Source: Myxococcota bacterium
GTDB taxonomy: Bacteria > Myxococcota_A > UBA9160 > UBA6930
Direction of reading: 5' to 3'
DNA: 64,000 nucleotides
Assembly (NCBI GenBank): GCA_028285625.1
Contig: JANQOX010000013.1
Location: forward strand, 62,001 to 126,000
Made by a program: the position numbers and the translations under genes. Positions 1 through 7,922 of the stretch are shown here, one piece after another. The notes beneath the pieces are model-generated. The model saw nothing but the letters and a program-made list of their open reading frames with translations. It did no database searches and was not told where the DNA came from. Position 1 is the stretch's first letter, and each line of letters begins with the position of its first letter.

Positions 1-1065
1 CAGCGCGGCGATCGACCCGAAGCGCACGAAGGTGCCGAGGTCGCTGGTGGCGAACGACGCGAAGGCCGCCGCGGTCGTGGCCGACGTCAGCAAGCAGGGC
101 CGCGCGACGGCAGCCGCGGCCGAGACGAGGGCTCCGCGCCGGGCGGGCCGGTCGGAAGGACGGCACGGGCACCGCGCTGCGTGTCGGGAAACCAGATGCA
201 CGGCGTCGCAAACGCCGATCACGAGGACCAGCGGCGCCAGGGTCTGTAGCACGGCGTCCTGGGGCCAACCGAACCACCCGAGCAGGCCGAAGGTCCAGAC
301 GAGGGCGATCGCGAGCATGGCCAGCGTCGCGGCCACGGCCTGCCAGCTGCGCGTGAGCATCCACAGCACCCCGGCCACCACCAGCAGGGTGATCGGCGTG
401 AGGGCGGCCGAACTCTGGGCGAGTTCGCGACCCGCCACGGCGAACTCGACGGCGTGCCCCACCAGGTGGAACTCGTACCCGGCGGCTTGGTGCTCATCCA
501 GAACATCGAGCAGGCCGTCCACCAGGGCCTCGCTGGTGGCGCTGTCGGCGCGGACCGGCTGCACGATCAACGCACCCGTGCGGCCGTCCTCCGAGACCAG
601 CTGCCCCTGCCAGAGCGGGTCCGCGAGGGCAACCGCCGCGAGCTTCTCGCGGTCCTCGGCGGCGAGGCCCGACTCCATGAGCCGACGCACCTCCAGCGCG
701 TCGGGCGACGCGACCAGCAGCGGTGCGCTCGCCGGGCCGCGCACGCTTCGCACTTGCGGAAGCAGGCGAAGCGCCTGCTCGACCTGCGCCGCCATCGCGA
801 GGCTGGCCCCGTCGAGTGCGTGATCGCAGGGTGCCTCCGCGGTGCACGACCACGCGACCCGCACCGGAAGCCCGCCGCCGAACCGCTCGATGAAGCGCTC
901 GAGCTTCACGATCTCGGGATGCTCGGCACCGAGGAGCGGGCGATAGCCGAACTCGGTGCGAAGCCGCGGCAGCCCCGCCGCGAATGCGAGCGTGACGACC
1001 ACCAGGGCCGCGGTCGCGAGCCGTGGGCGCGCGAGGCAGGCGCGGGTGAGCTGCACCAGGGTCAT
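1..1065 (-). CDS. RND/MMPL-family exporter, N-terminal 355 residues (cut by window edge)
   Basis: The reading frame opens with ATG at 1065 (MTLVQLTRACLARPRL) and stays open to base 1. It has one N-terminal membrane segment, a long periplasmic region (about residues 40-210), then several membrane segments ending in LTSATTAAAFASFATSDLG, the TM4-type block typical of MMPL, HpnN and patched-like RND permeases. Such proteins use proton motive force to move lipids or hydrophobic compounds. Its ATG overlaps the TGA of the upstream response regulator (ATGA), so the two are probably translated together. The hopanoid genes are 27 kb away, so I do not call it HpnN. Family is secure, substrate unknown. 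Confidence 0.85.
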   Translation of the reverse strand, partial: MTLVQLTRACLARPRLATAALVVVTLAFAAGLPRLRTEFGYRPLLGAEHPEIVKLERFIERFGGGLPVRVAWSCTAEAPCDHALDGASLAMAAQVEQALRLLPQVRSVRGPASAPLLVASPDALEVRRLMESGLAAEDREKLAAVALADPLWQGQLVSEDGRTGALIVQPVRADSATSEALVDGLLDVLDEHQAAGYEFHLVGHAVEFAVAGRELAQSSAALTPITLLVVAGVLWMLTRSWQAVAATLAMLAIALVWTFGLLGWFGWPQDAVLQTLAPLVLVIGVCDAVHLVSRHAARCPCRPSDRPARRGALVSAAAAVARPCLLTSATTAAAFASFATSDLGTFVRFGSIAAL

Positions 1066-2318
1066 CGGCCTCGGGCCAGGGGCAGCCCGTGTTTGGCGAC
1101 CAGCCGGTAAACCGCGGCGCGGCTTCGACCCAGGCGCTCGGCGGTTCGCGTGACGTTGCCGCCCGTCTCGCGCAGCGCGGCAACCAGTGCCGAGCGCTCT
1201 TCTTCGGCTGCGCGGTCGCGAAGGGTCTCGATGCTCAGCCCGAACTCGTCGAGTACGGCGTCGACCTCTTCGGGTTGGATCACACGCGCGGTCGCGAACG
1301 CCGCGAGCTTCTCGACGATGCCGGCCAGCTCGGCGGCGTTGCCCGGCCAAGCGCGCTCGCGCAGGCGATCGAGCGCGCGCGGCGCAAACGCCAACCCCGG
1401 CCGGCCGAGTTCGCGCCCCACCCGCTCGAGCAGCGCCCGCGCCATGCGGGGCACGTCTTCGGGACGCTCGCGCAGGGGAGGCAGGCGCACCTCGAACCGC
1501 AGCAGGGCCTGGCCGATCCGGGTGTCGAAGTCACCCCGCTCGATCCGACCCCGGAGCGCAGGCGCCGCGGAGGCCACGATGCGTGGCCGCGGGTCTCTCG
1601 GGCTCGTGGGGCGCAGCAGCGCCTCGGACCAGCGGGCCAGCGCCTCGGGCTCGAAGCGATCGAAATCGCGCAGGTGGACCGTGCCTCGAACCGGCGACCG
1701 CGCCGTACCGCGTTCATCCGGCCCGATGTCAACGAAGGCGCCACCGCGCTCCGGTGCGCAGGCATGCAGCAGGCGCGCCGCCGTTCGGCGGCCGGTGCCG
1801 GGCTCGCCGGTGAGGAGAACCGGCTCGTCGAGGGGCGCCAGCGCCGCCAGCCGCTCGCGGCAGCGCTCGATCGCAACGGTCTCGCCCACCAGCTCCTGGG
1901 CGATCCGCGCCGCATCGGTTCGCACGGGCGGGGCCGCGCAGCGCCGAGCCAGCGCCACGAGATCGGCCACCGCCGACCCCGCAGCCGAACCCACGGCGTC
2001 CGCGGCAGACACGAACTCGTTGGCGCCCCGCTTGAGCGCGGCCACGGCCGACTCGACGCTGGCCTGGGCACTGAACACGATCACCGGCACGCTCGAGTGC
2101 TCGCGAATGCGGTCCACCAACTCGAGCCCGCCCACGCCCGGCATCACCAGATCGGTGATCACGAGGTCGGGCCCGGCCCGGCGAAACCGCTCCCAGCCCT
2201 CGCGCCCGTCGCCGGCCTCGACCACCTCGAAGCCCGAGTCCGAGAGCTCGGCGGCGAGCGCCCGGCGAAGCGGCGCCCGATCATCGACGACGAGTACGGT
2301 GCTCACGACTTTCACCAT
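1062..2318 (-). CDS. Response regulator with degenerate NtrC-type AAA+ domain and Fis-type HTH
   Basis: 418 residues. Residues about 5-115 are a receiver domain (TVLVVDDRAPL, phosphoacceptor in DLVITDLVMPG). Residues about 145-340 resemble a sigma-54 AAA+ domain with Walker A GEPGTGRRT and the region PPLRERPEDVP, and the C-terminus is a Fis-like helix-turn-helix (TGGNVTRTAERLGRSRAAVYRL). The AAA+ part is shortened: the stretch between Walker A and FDRFEPEALARW lacks the GAFTGA loop that contacts sigma-54. The lysine of Walker A is an arginine. ATG at 2318 chosen because the receiver domain begins immediately; GTG at 2303 is an alternative. It likely controls the coupled exporter, possibly without sigma-54. 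Confidence 0.85.
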   Translation of the reverse strand: MVKVVSTVLVVDDRAPLRRALAAELSDSGFEVVEAGDGREGWERFRRAGPDLVITDLVMPGVGGLELVDRIREHSSVPVIVFSAQASVESAVAALKRGANEFVSAADAVGSAAGSAVADLVALARRCAAPPVRTDAARIAQELVGETVAIERCRERLAALAPLDEPVLLTGEPGTGRRTAARLLHACAPERGGAFVDIGPDERGTARSPVRGTVHLRDFDRFEPEALARWSEALLRPTSPRDPRPRIVASAAPALRGRIERGDFDTRIGQALLRFEVRLPPLRERPEDVPRMARALLERVGRELGRPGLAFAPRALDRLRERAWPGNAAELAGIVEKLAAFATARVIQPEEVDAVLDEFGLSIETLRDRAAEEERSALVAALRETGGNVTRTAERLGRSRAAVYRLVAKHGLPLARGR

Positions 2319-2486
2319 GGGGCAAGACAGCCCCACACAGCAGTTCGCAGAGCGCTCCTTGAGGCTGTCTTGAGGTTCCGGGGCGGCCGGAACGTCCGCC
2401 TGCGTCCGCTCGCGGCCTGCCATGCCCCTGCCGCCCTGGGGCGACCCAGCCCTAGCCTGACGCCTCACCCACCAGGAGGACCCATC

Positions 2487-2558
2487 ATGACGACCGCCCG
2501 CTGGCTCGCGATCGCCGCCCTGTTGGCTGCAGCCTGCTTCAGCCTGGGTTGCCCCTAG
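2487..2558 (+). CDS. 23-residue lipoprotein-like microprotein
   Basis: A very short frame with a strong ribosome binding site (AGGAGGA, 2474-2480) ahead of ATG. The product is MTTARWLAIAAL followed by a hydrophobic run ending FSLGCP, then TAG. It is a complete signal sequence with a lipobox-like FSLGC two residues from the end and a second possible lipobox (LAAAC) six residues earlier. It stands alone between the divergent regulator and the DUF2164 gene. It resembles entericidin-like small lipoproteins, or a peptide that is released almost entirely as signal fragment. Real translation is inferred from the ribosome binding site only. Confidence 0.5.
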   Translation: MTTARWLAIAALLAAACFSLGCP

Positions 2559-2613
2559 CAGGCCGCCGCGGCGGGCCGTCACGCGCCGGCGGCCGCGGTA
2601 TCGTCGAGGCGCC

Positions 2614-2877
2614 GTGGCCAAAGCCAAGCAACCCCAGCGCATCCAGCTCGCCCCCGAGCGCCGTAAGGAACTCGTGGCGCAGGTGAAGGCCTGGTACGAC
2701 AAGCAGTTCGACGAAGAGGTCGGCGACCTGAAGGCCGGCTTCCTGGTCGACTACTTCATCGCCCTGGTGGGCCCCTCGGCCTACAACCAGGGCGTGAAGG
2801 ACGCCCAGGCCTTCATGCAGGACAAGCTCATGGACCTCGAAGGCGAGGTCTACGAGCCCGACCTCGAGTTCGAGTAG
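2614..2877 (+). CDS. DUF2164 family protein
   Basis: 87 residues from a GTG start. The block VGDLKAGFLVDYFIALVGPSAYNQGVKDAQAFMQDKL with acidic tail matches the DUF2164 family, whose members end near residue 85-90 as here. The function of the family is unknown; it is a small soluble acidic protein. It stands alone and converges with the FMN reductase gene. Confidence 0.8.
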   Translation: MAKAKQPQRIQLAPERRKELVAQVKAWYDKQFDEEVGDLKAGFLVDYFIALVGPSAYNQGVKDAQAFMQDKLMDLEGEVYEPDLEFE

Positions 2878-2894
2878 CGAAGCGCCGGCCCGCC

Positions 2895-3641
2895 CTAGCG
2901 GTAGGCCGGATTCGCGAAGTCGAAGCGGCAGCCGGCGTCCCACTCGGATCGCTGGTTGCCGTGGGCCGGGATGCCGCCGGCGTCCTTCAGCATGCGCGCC
3001 ATGTGCAGCAGGTTCCACGTCATGAACGTGGTGTTGCGGTTGGTGAAGTCGTTCTCGGGCCCGCCCGAGCCCGGGTCCATGTACGACGGCCCCGGCCCCG
3101 CCTCCCCCAGCCAGTCGGCGTCGGCCTGGGGCGGGATCACGTAGCCCAGGTGTTGCAGCGAGTAGAGGATGTTCATGGCGCAGTGCTTCGCGCCATCCTC
3201 GTTGCCCGTGATGAGCGCGCCGCCCACCCGCCCGTAGTAGGCGTACTGCCCCTGCTCGTTCAGCAGGTGCGAGGCGGCGTAGAGCCGCTCGACCACCTGG
3301 GTGCAGACCGACGTCTTCTCCCCCAGCCAGATCGAGGTGCCGATCACCAGGATGTCGGTGGCCATCACCTTCTCGAGCAGGCCGGGCCATTCGTCGCGCT
3401 CCCAGCCGTGCTCCTTCATGTCGGGCTGCACGCCGTGGGCGATCTCGAAGTCGACGGGCCGAAGCAGTTCAGTCGCCACGCCGTTTCGCTCCATGATCTG
3501 CTTGGACACCTCGATCAGGCCCTCGGTGTGCGAAAGCTCCGGCGAGCGCTTCAGGGTGCAGTTCAGGAAGAGCGCCTTCAGGTCTGAAAAGTCCCAGCGG
3601 CTCGAGCCACAGAGCTGCTCCTGCTTCTCGTTCAGGGCCAT
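2895..3641 (-). CDS. NAD(P)H-dependent FMN reductase, flavodoxin fold
   Basis: 248 residues, ATG at 3641 after AGGAGA. The protein begins a flavodoxin-type Rossmann strand at LKALFLNCTLKRSP, the phosphate-binding region of the NADPH-dependent FMN reductase family, and contains ILVIGTSIWLGEKTS and GRVGGALITGNEDGAKH, both typical flavin-ring contacts. The C-terminal 60 residues (GPGPSYMDPG to the end) extend beyond the usual core but are common in this subfamily. Probably cytosolic oxidoreductase reducing FMN or a quinone-like acceptor; the substrate cannot be read from sequence. Confidence 0.85.
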   Translation of the reverse strand: MALNEKQEQLCGSSRWDFSDLKALFLNCTLKRSPELSHTEGLIEVSKQIMERNGVATELLRPVDFEIAHGVQPDMKEHGWERDEWPGLLEKVMATDILVIGTSIWLGEKTSVCTQVVERLYAASHLLNEQGQYAYYGRVGGALITGNEDGAKHCAMNILYSLQHLGYVIPPQADADWLGEAGPGPSYMDPGSGGPENDFTNRNTTFMTWNLLHMARMLKDAGGIPAHGNQRSEWDAGCRFDFANPAYR

Positions 3642-3778
3642 GTTCGATCTCCTCATCGGGTGTGGGGTGTCGGTGGCGACGCGCGCCCGGGGTGTCGGGC
3701 GGGATCGCGGTTCTGGCGGGGCCTGCGGCGGCGACGAAAGGTGCGGCTGGCGGGAGTACGATGCCGGGCTCGAGAGAG

Positions 3779-4675
3779 TTACTCGGCCGGGACCGCCGGT
3801 CGTTGCGGGTCCGCGGGTGCTCCCGGGACCGCGGGCGCGACCGGCACGACCCCCAGGAACTGCTGGACGGTCTGGACCGGTCCGACGCCCATGCCGTGTC
3901 CCCCGTCGTGGGGCGCGTACACCACCTCGTAGCCGCTCGCCTTCAGCAAGGCACGCATGCGCTCGGCGTGCTCGAAGGGCACCAGGCTGTCGCCGCGGCC
4001 GTGCACCACCTGCACCACCGGCCTGGCGTCGCGCGGGCGCGCCAGGTTCGCGACCGAGTCCTCGAGCACGTAGCCGGCCACGGCCGACACCCGGCCGATG
4101 GGCACGTGCGAAGCGGCCGCGACGTCGACCGCGAGCATGGCGCCCTGGCTGTGCCCGACGAGCACGATCTCTTCCGGCGCGTGTTCCGCGACGATGCGCT
4201 CGATCAGTTCGAGGATGGCGCCGCGGGCCTTCAAGAGCTGCTGCGAGCTCGCACCCGCTGCGACCGCCGAAGTGCTCGCGCCGTTCTCGGCGCCCGCGTA
4301 GGGTCGTGGCCAGTCCTCGGGAATGAACTCCCACCACATGCCGCCGCGGCCGTTCGGGTGGGGCAGCACCGCCGTCGGCAGGAACACGCGCGTGGCCTGG
4401 CCCGCCAGCGCCCGGCCCACCGGCTGGTAGCGCGTACCGCTCGAGCCGTAGCCGTGCAGCACGACGATTGCGGTGCCGCCCTTCTCGCTCTCGGGCATCG
4501 TCGTGATCTGCTCGACGGCGATGGCGCCCCAATCGGCGGCCAGCGCCTCTTCGAGGGTGAGATCGCCGGCGGGCGGGCGCGCTTCAAGGGCTGCGGGCAA
4601 CCCCAGCAGCACGACCAACGCCCACGACAAACCAAGCCAGGCCCGGCGCGTGTCACGCACCCGATGCATCGCCAC
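3779..4675 (-). CDS. Exported alpha/beta-hydrolase (carboxylesterase/phospholipase type)
   Basis: 298 residues with an N-terminal signal peptide (RRAWLGLSWALVVLLGLPAALEA). The fold starts at AIVVLHGYGSSG (oxyanion loop). The nucleophile is in VLVGHSQGAM, the acid in VHGRGDSLVP and the histidine in DGGHGMGVG, so the triad is complete and in order. The pattern matches the phospholipase/carboxylesterase family. The C-terminal 20 residues are Pro/Ala-rich. It would act in the periplasm or outside on short esters; substrate unknown. Confidence 0.85.
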   Translation of the reverse strand: MAMHRVRDTRRAWLGLSWALVVLLGLPAALEARPPAGDLTLEEALAADWGAIAVEQITTMPESEKGGTAIVVLHGYGSSGTRYQPVGRALAGQATRVFLPTAVLPHPNGRGGMWWEFIPEDWPRPYAGAENGASTSAVAAGASSQQLLKARGAILELIERIVAEHAPEEIVLVGHSQGAMLAVDVAAASHVPIGRVSAVAGYVLEDSVANLARPRDARPVVQVVHGRGDSLVPFEHAERMRALLKASGYEVVYAPHDGGHGMGVGPVQTVQQFLGVVPVAPAVPGAPADPQRPAVPAE

Positions 4676-4768
4676 CCTCCGAGAGTCTCACGGATAGCCC
4701 GGACTGGCGGCCGGGGCCCGTCCAACCGCCGCGTGCCCCGCCCTCGACTCTCTGGCAGCTTCGCGCTC

Positions 4769-5431
4769 GTGCCCCGAGACGAAGTGCTCGATCGCATCAC
4801 CGCCCGGATCCTGCGCCTGGCGCCCCGACCGCTGAAAGTGGCGATCGACGGCATCGACGGGGCCGGCAAGACCACCCTGGGCCGCGAGCTCGCCCAGCGG
4901 GTGGCGGCGTCGGGGCGCCCGGCCGTGCGCACGTCGATCGATGCCTTCCACCGGCCCCGCGCCCTGCGCTACGCGCGAGGGCCCGAATCACCCGAGGGCT
5001 ACTACCGCGACACCTTCGACTACGACGCCGTCGAGCGGCTGCTGCTCGACCCCCTCGGCCCGGGCGGCACCCGCCGTGTCCGCCTCGCCAGCTTCGACCG
5101 CGAGGCCGACCAGCCCGTCGCGTCGCCCGAAACGCTCGTCTCCGACGACACCGTACTGCTGCTCGACGGGGTGTTCCTGCAGCGCCCGCGCCTTCGGCGC
5201 CATTGGCACTTCTCGATCTTCGTGCGGGTGGCGTCCGAGACCACACTCGACCGCGTGGTGGTCCGCGACGCCGATACGCTGGGGCCACCCGAAGCCGTTC
5301 GCCACCGATACAACGTGCGCTACCTGCCCGCGCAGCGCCTCTATGCCGAAGAGGAGGACCCGGCGGGTCGTGCGGACGCCGTGGTCGACAACGACGACCC
5401 GGCCGCACCGATCCTCCAGTTTCGCGGCTGA
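4769..5431 (+). CDS. Uridine-kinase-like P-loop phosphotransferase
   Basis: 220 residues, GTG start chosen because the kinase core follows at once. VAIDGIDGAGKTTLGRELA is the Walker A strand and loop; RTSIDAFHRPRALRY matches the DxFHxP segment of uridine kinase/phosphoribulokinase relatives; TVLLLDGVFLQRPRLRRHWHFSIFV is the Walker B equivalent. A lid follows at VVVRDADTLGPPEAVRHRYNVRYLPAQRLY. Probably phosphorylates a nucleoside or other small alcohol. Single gene, divergent from the esterase. Confidence 0.8.
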   Translation: MPRDEVLDRITARILRLAPRPLKVAIDGIDGAGKTTLGRELAQRVAASGRPAVRTSIDAFHRPRALRYARGPESPEGYYRDTFDYDAVERLLLDPLGPGGTRRVRLASFDREADQPVASPETLVSDDTVLLLDGVFLQRPRLRRHWHFSIFVRVASETTLDRVVVRDADTLGPPEAVRHRYNVRYLPAQRLYAEEEDPAGRADAVVDNDDPAAPILQFRG

Positions 5432-5467
5432 GCCCGGTCGCTGCGACAGCCGGGCTACGATGCCGGC

Positions 5468-5851
5468 ATGGGCTTCGCCCGCATCGTGCTGTTCTTCTCG
5501 GCGGTTGCGTACGCCGCGGTCGGCGTGCCGTTCCTGCTCGCGCCCGAAGCGATGGCCGCGCTCGTCGACGTCTCGCTGGCCAGCACCACGGCCGACAACG
5601 ACGTACGCGCCGTCTATGGCGGTGCGAACCTCGGCTTCGCCGCGTTCCTGCTGCTCGCGCTGAGGCGCGCGTGGATCGAGCCGGCGCTCTGGCTGGTGAT
5701 GCTGTCCATGGGTGGCCTGGCCCTGGCACGCGTCTTCGCCTGGACCCTTCACGGCCTGCCCACCCCGATCGGCCTGGCGCTGCACGCCGCGGAGATCGTG
5801 GGTGCAGTTGCGGCCTGGGCTGCCCTTCGAACGACGCGCGTGTCCGCCTGA
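5468..5851 (+). CDS. DUF4345 family membrane protein
   Basis: 127 residues with four predicted membrane segments. The N-terminal GFARIVLFFSAVAYAAVGVPFLLAPEAMAALV and the loop ADNDVRAVYGGANLGFAAFLLLAL (conserved RxxYGG) are signature features of DUF4345. Function unknown. It follows the kinase by 36 bp and may share its transcript. Confidence 0.8.
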   Translation: MGFARIVLFFSAVAYAAVGVPFLLAPEAMAALVDVSLASTTADNDVRAVYGGANLGFAAFLLLALRRAWIEPALWLVMLSMGGLALARVFAWTLHGLPTPIGLALHAAEIVGAVAAWAALRTTRVSA

Positions 5852-5861
5852 TCGCGCGCGC

Positions 5862-6884
5862 CTAGCGATACGCGCTGGGCGCCCGCCCGGTCCACTTCTT
5901 GAACGCGCGGTAGAAGTTCGGCGTCTCGCTGTAGCCGAGCAGGCTCGCGATCTCGTCGATGGGCAGGCTCGACCGTTCGAGATAGTCGAGCGCCAACCCC
6001 TTGCGGACGTCTTCGACGACTTCCTGAAAGCTCGTGCCGGCCTCGTTCAGGCGGCGACGCAGCGTGCGGCCACTCATGCCCTGCGTGCGGGCGACCTCGT
6101 CGAGCCCGGGGAAGCGACCGGGCTCGCTCACCAACGCGCGGCGGACCTCGTCGACCACGCCGCCCGACGCGCCGAGACGCTCCAGCAGCTCGGCACAGCG
6201 CCGCTCGCAGATCGAGGCGGTCTCCTCGTCTGGCAGGGTGAGCGGGCGTGTCAGGTCCGCGGCGCCGATGCGGATCTCGCACGTGCTGCGGCCGAAGCGC
6301 ACCGGGCAGCCCAGTTCGCGCTCGTAGGGCGTGCCGGGCTCGTCGGGGAGATCGAGCCAGACCTCCTCGGGCACCGTGGGCGGATCGGTCTGCCCGAGCA
6401 GGCCACGGACGATCACCATGAGAGCCTCCTCACGCGCCATCCGCGCGATCGGGCCCAGCGGCAGCAGCTCGCCTAGGACGATCCGTGCCCGTTCTCCGTC
6501 GACCTCGAGCGAGATCCCGAGCAAAGGGCCGGTGGTGGCGACGTATTGCACGGTCACCCGCGCCGCCTGGGCCAGGTCGGCGCAGCTCTGGACGGCGTAG
6601 CCGAACACCCCGTGGTCGCTGAGCCGCTGGCGCCGCGCGAGCAGGAAGCCGAGGCCCGGCGCCGGGAAGCCGCGCTGGGCGTTCTCGTAGATCCGAAGCT
6701 GTTGCGCGTAGCTGATGCGTGCGTCCGGCCCGGAGAGGTGCTCGGGATCGAGCCCCGTACCGTCGAGCACCACGTGCTCGGGCACGCCCTGCTCCCGCAT
6801 CAGCTCGACGAGATGCAGGCAGTAGCGCCCGCGTACGATGGGCCGTGCCAGCGCCGCCGGGTCGCGGGGGTCGAGCAGCGGCAT
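5862..6884 (-). CDS. AraC-family transcriptional regulator, OruR-like
   Basis: 340 residues. Residues about 20-205 form the arabinose-binding-like N-terminal domain of the OruR/ArgR-type AraC subgroup (QQLRIYENAQ, LGFLLARRQRLSDHGVFGYAVQS). The C-terminal AraC double HTH is complete: GLDEVARTQGMSGRTLRRRLNEAGTSFQEVVEDVRKGLALDYLERSSLPIDEIASLLGYSETPNFYRAFKKWTG. ATG at 6884 is used; a few in-frame codons lie upstream. It is transcribed away from the SDR/Rieske genes, which makes them the likely targets, with dyad sequences in the shared 138 bp gap. Confidence 0.88.
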   Translation of the reverse strand: MPLLDPRDPAALARPIVRGRYCLHLVELMREQGVPEHVVLDGTGLDPEHLSGPDARISYAQQLRIYENAQRGFPAPGLGFLLARRQRLSDHGVFGYAVQSCADLAQAARVTVQYVATTGPLLGISLEVDGERARIVLGELLPLGPIARMAREEALMVIVRGLLGQTDPPTVPEEVWLDLPDEPGTPYERELGCPVRFGRSTCEIRIGAADLTRPLTLPDEETASICERRCAELLERLGASGGVVDEVRRALVSEPGRFPGLDEVARTQGMSGRTLRRRLNEAGTSFQEVVEDVRKGLALDYLERSSLPIDEIASLLGYSETPNFYRAFKKWTGRAPSAYR

Positions 6885-7022
6885 GGCCCGAGCATGCCGC
6901 AGCGTGGCCGGAAAGGATAGAAGTCTGGCCACTCCGGAGATGGTTCGGGCCCCCTCCACGGGCTTTCTTTCTCGGGCCCGGAAACCACCGCGGCGGCAGG
7001 GCCGCCCACCTGGAGGAAGATC
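6885..7022. promoter_or_regulatory. Divergent control region between araC-type regulator and SDR gene
   Basis: This 138 bp gap must hold both divergent promoters. Two repeats stand out: GTGGCC at 6904-6909 and its complement GGCCAC at 6927-6932 around an AT-richer 17 bp spacer, and two GGGCCC palindromes near 6948 and 6990 flanking a T-rich stretch. The right end carries the strong SDR ribosome binding site GGAGGAAG. Operator assignment is inference. Confidence 0.4.
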
Positions 7023-7862
7023 ATGGGAGTCGTTCTCGTCACCGGAGCCGGCCGAGGAATCGGCGCGCGGCTCACGCGCGGGTTGGCGGCCAAGGGCCAC
7101 ACGGTCTACGCGGGCCTGCGCAGCGCGGCGACCACCCACGAACTCGAAGACGCCCCGGGCGACGTCCGGCTCGCCCCCTGCGACGTCACGTCGCCGGACG
7201 ATGCACGCGAGCTGGTCGCGCGCGCGGTCGACGAATGCGGACGCATCGATGCCCTGGTCAACAACGCCGGCGTCGCCTGGTTCGCGCCCGCCGAAGAGAT
7301 GAGCGAGCACGTGCTCCGCACGACACTCGAGACGAATCTGGTCGGTGCCATCCGCACCACCCAGTGCGTGCTCCCGACGATGCGCGCGCAGGGCAGTGGG
7401 CAGATCGTCATGATCAGCACCCTGGCCGCGGCCACGGGGCTCCCGCTGGAGTCGGCGTACTGCGCGTCGAAGGCGGGGCTCGAGGCCTTCGCCGAGAGCC
7501 TGCGCCACGAGGTGTCGCGTTTTGGGGTCGGCGTCTCGGTCATCGAACCCGGCATCACCGAGGGCGGGCTCTCCACCAGCATTCCCGACCCGGGAGCCCC
7601 TGCGCACTCGGCCTACACAGCCCTGCTCGACCACACGCACGCCTTCTACGACGGGGCCCAATCCGAGCTCGAGAGCCCGCAGCTCGTGGTGGATGCGGTC
7701 GCCGCCGTGCTCGACGGCAGCGCCGAGGGGTTCCGCTACCGGCTCGGGGTGACCGGCCCCCTGATCGAGCAGGTCGTCCGCGCTGGCGACCGCGAGGGGG
7801 AGGCCCTCGTGCGCGAGGCGCTCGGAATCGGTTGGTGGGCCGACGGTGCCGCGGCACCCTAG
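7023..7862 (+). CDS. Short-chain dehydrogenase/reductase
   Basis: 279 residues. Classical SDR: cofactor loop TGAGRGIG (residues about 7-14), NNAG, catalytic Ser in MISTLAAAT and YxxxK in SAYCASKAG. The N-terminal fold suggests NADP use but I cannot prove it. Strong ribosome binding site. It is the first gene of the plus-strand run with the Rieske oxygenase and the DUF7065 protein, so it may oxidise an alcohol or diol intermediate of that route. Confidence 0.88.
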   Translation: MGVVLVTGAGRGIGARLTRGLAAKGHTVYAGLRSAATTHELEDAPGDVRLAPCDVTSPDDARELVARAVDECGRIDALVNNAGVAWFAPAEEMSEHVLRTTLETNLVGAIRTTQCVLPTMRAQGSGQIVMISTLAAATGLPLESAYCASKAGLEAFAESLRHEVSRFGVGVSVIEPGITEGGLSTSIPDPGAPAHSAYTALLDHTHAFYDGAQSELESPQLVVDAVAAVLDGSAEGFRYRLGVTGPLIEQVVRAGDREGEALVREALGIGWWADGAAAP

Positions 7863-7922
7863 AAGAACGCCTGGCCGTTGCCCCCCACGACGCGCGACCC
7901 GACACGCCCCAGGAGACCTGAC

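Noticed and set aside
1..1065. Naming the left-edge exporter HpnN
   Set aside because: Only the N-terminal 355 residues are present and the hopanoid genes are 27 kb away; the motifs are common to many MMPL/RND permeases.
3662..4768. Plus-strand frame continuous with the uridine-kinase-like gene
   Set aside because: It runs antisense to a complete esterase with signal peptide and triad. The kinase fold begins at 4769, so the extension is only a shadow.
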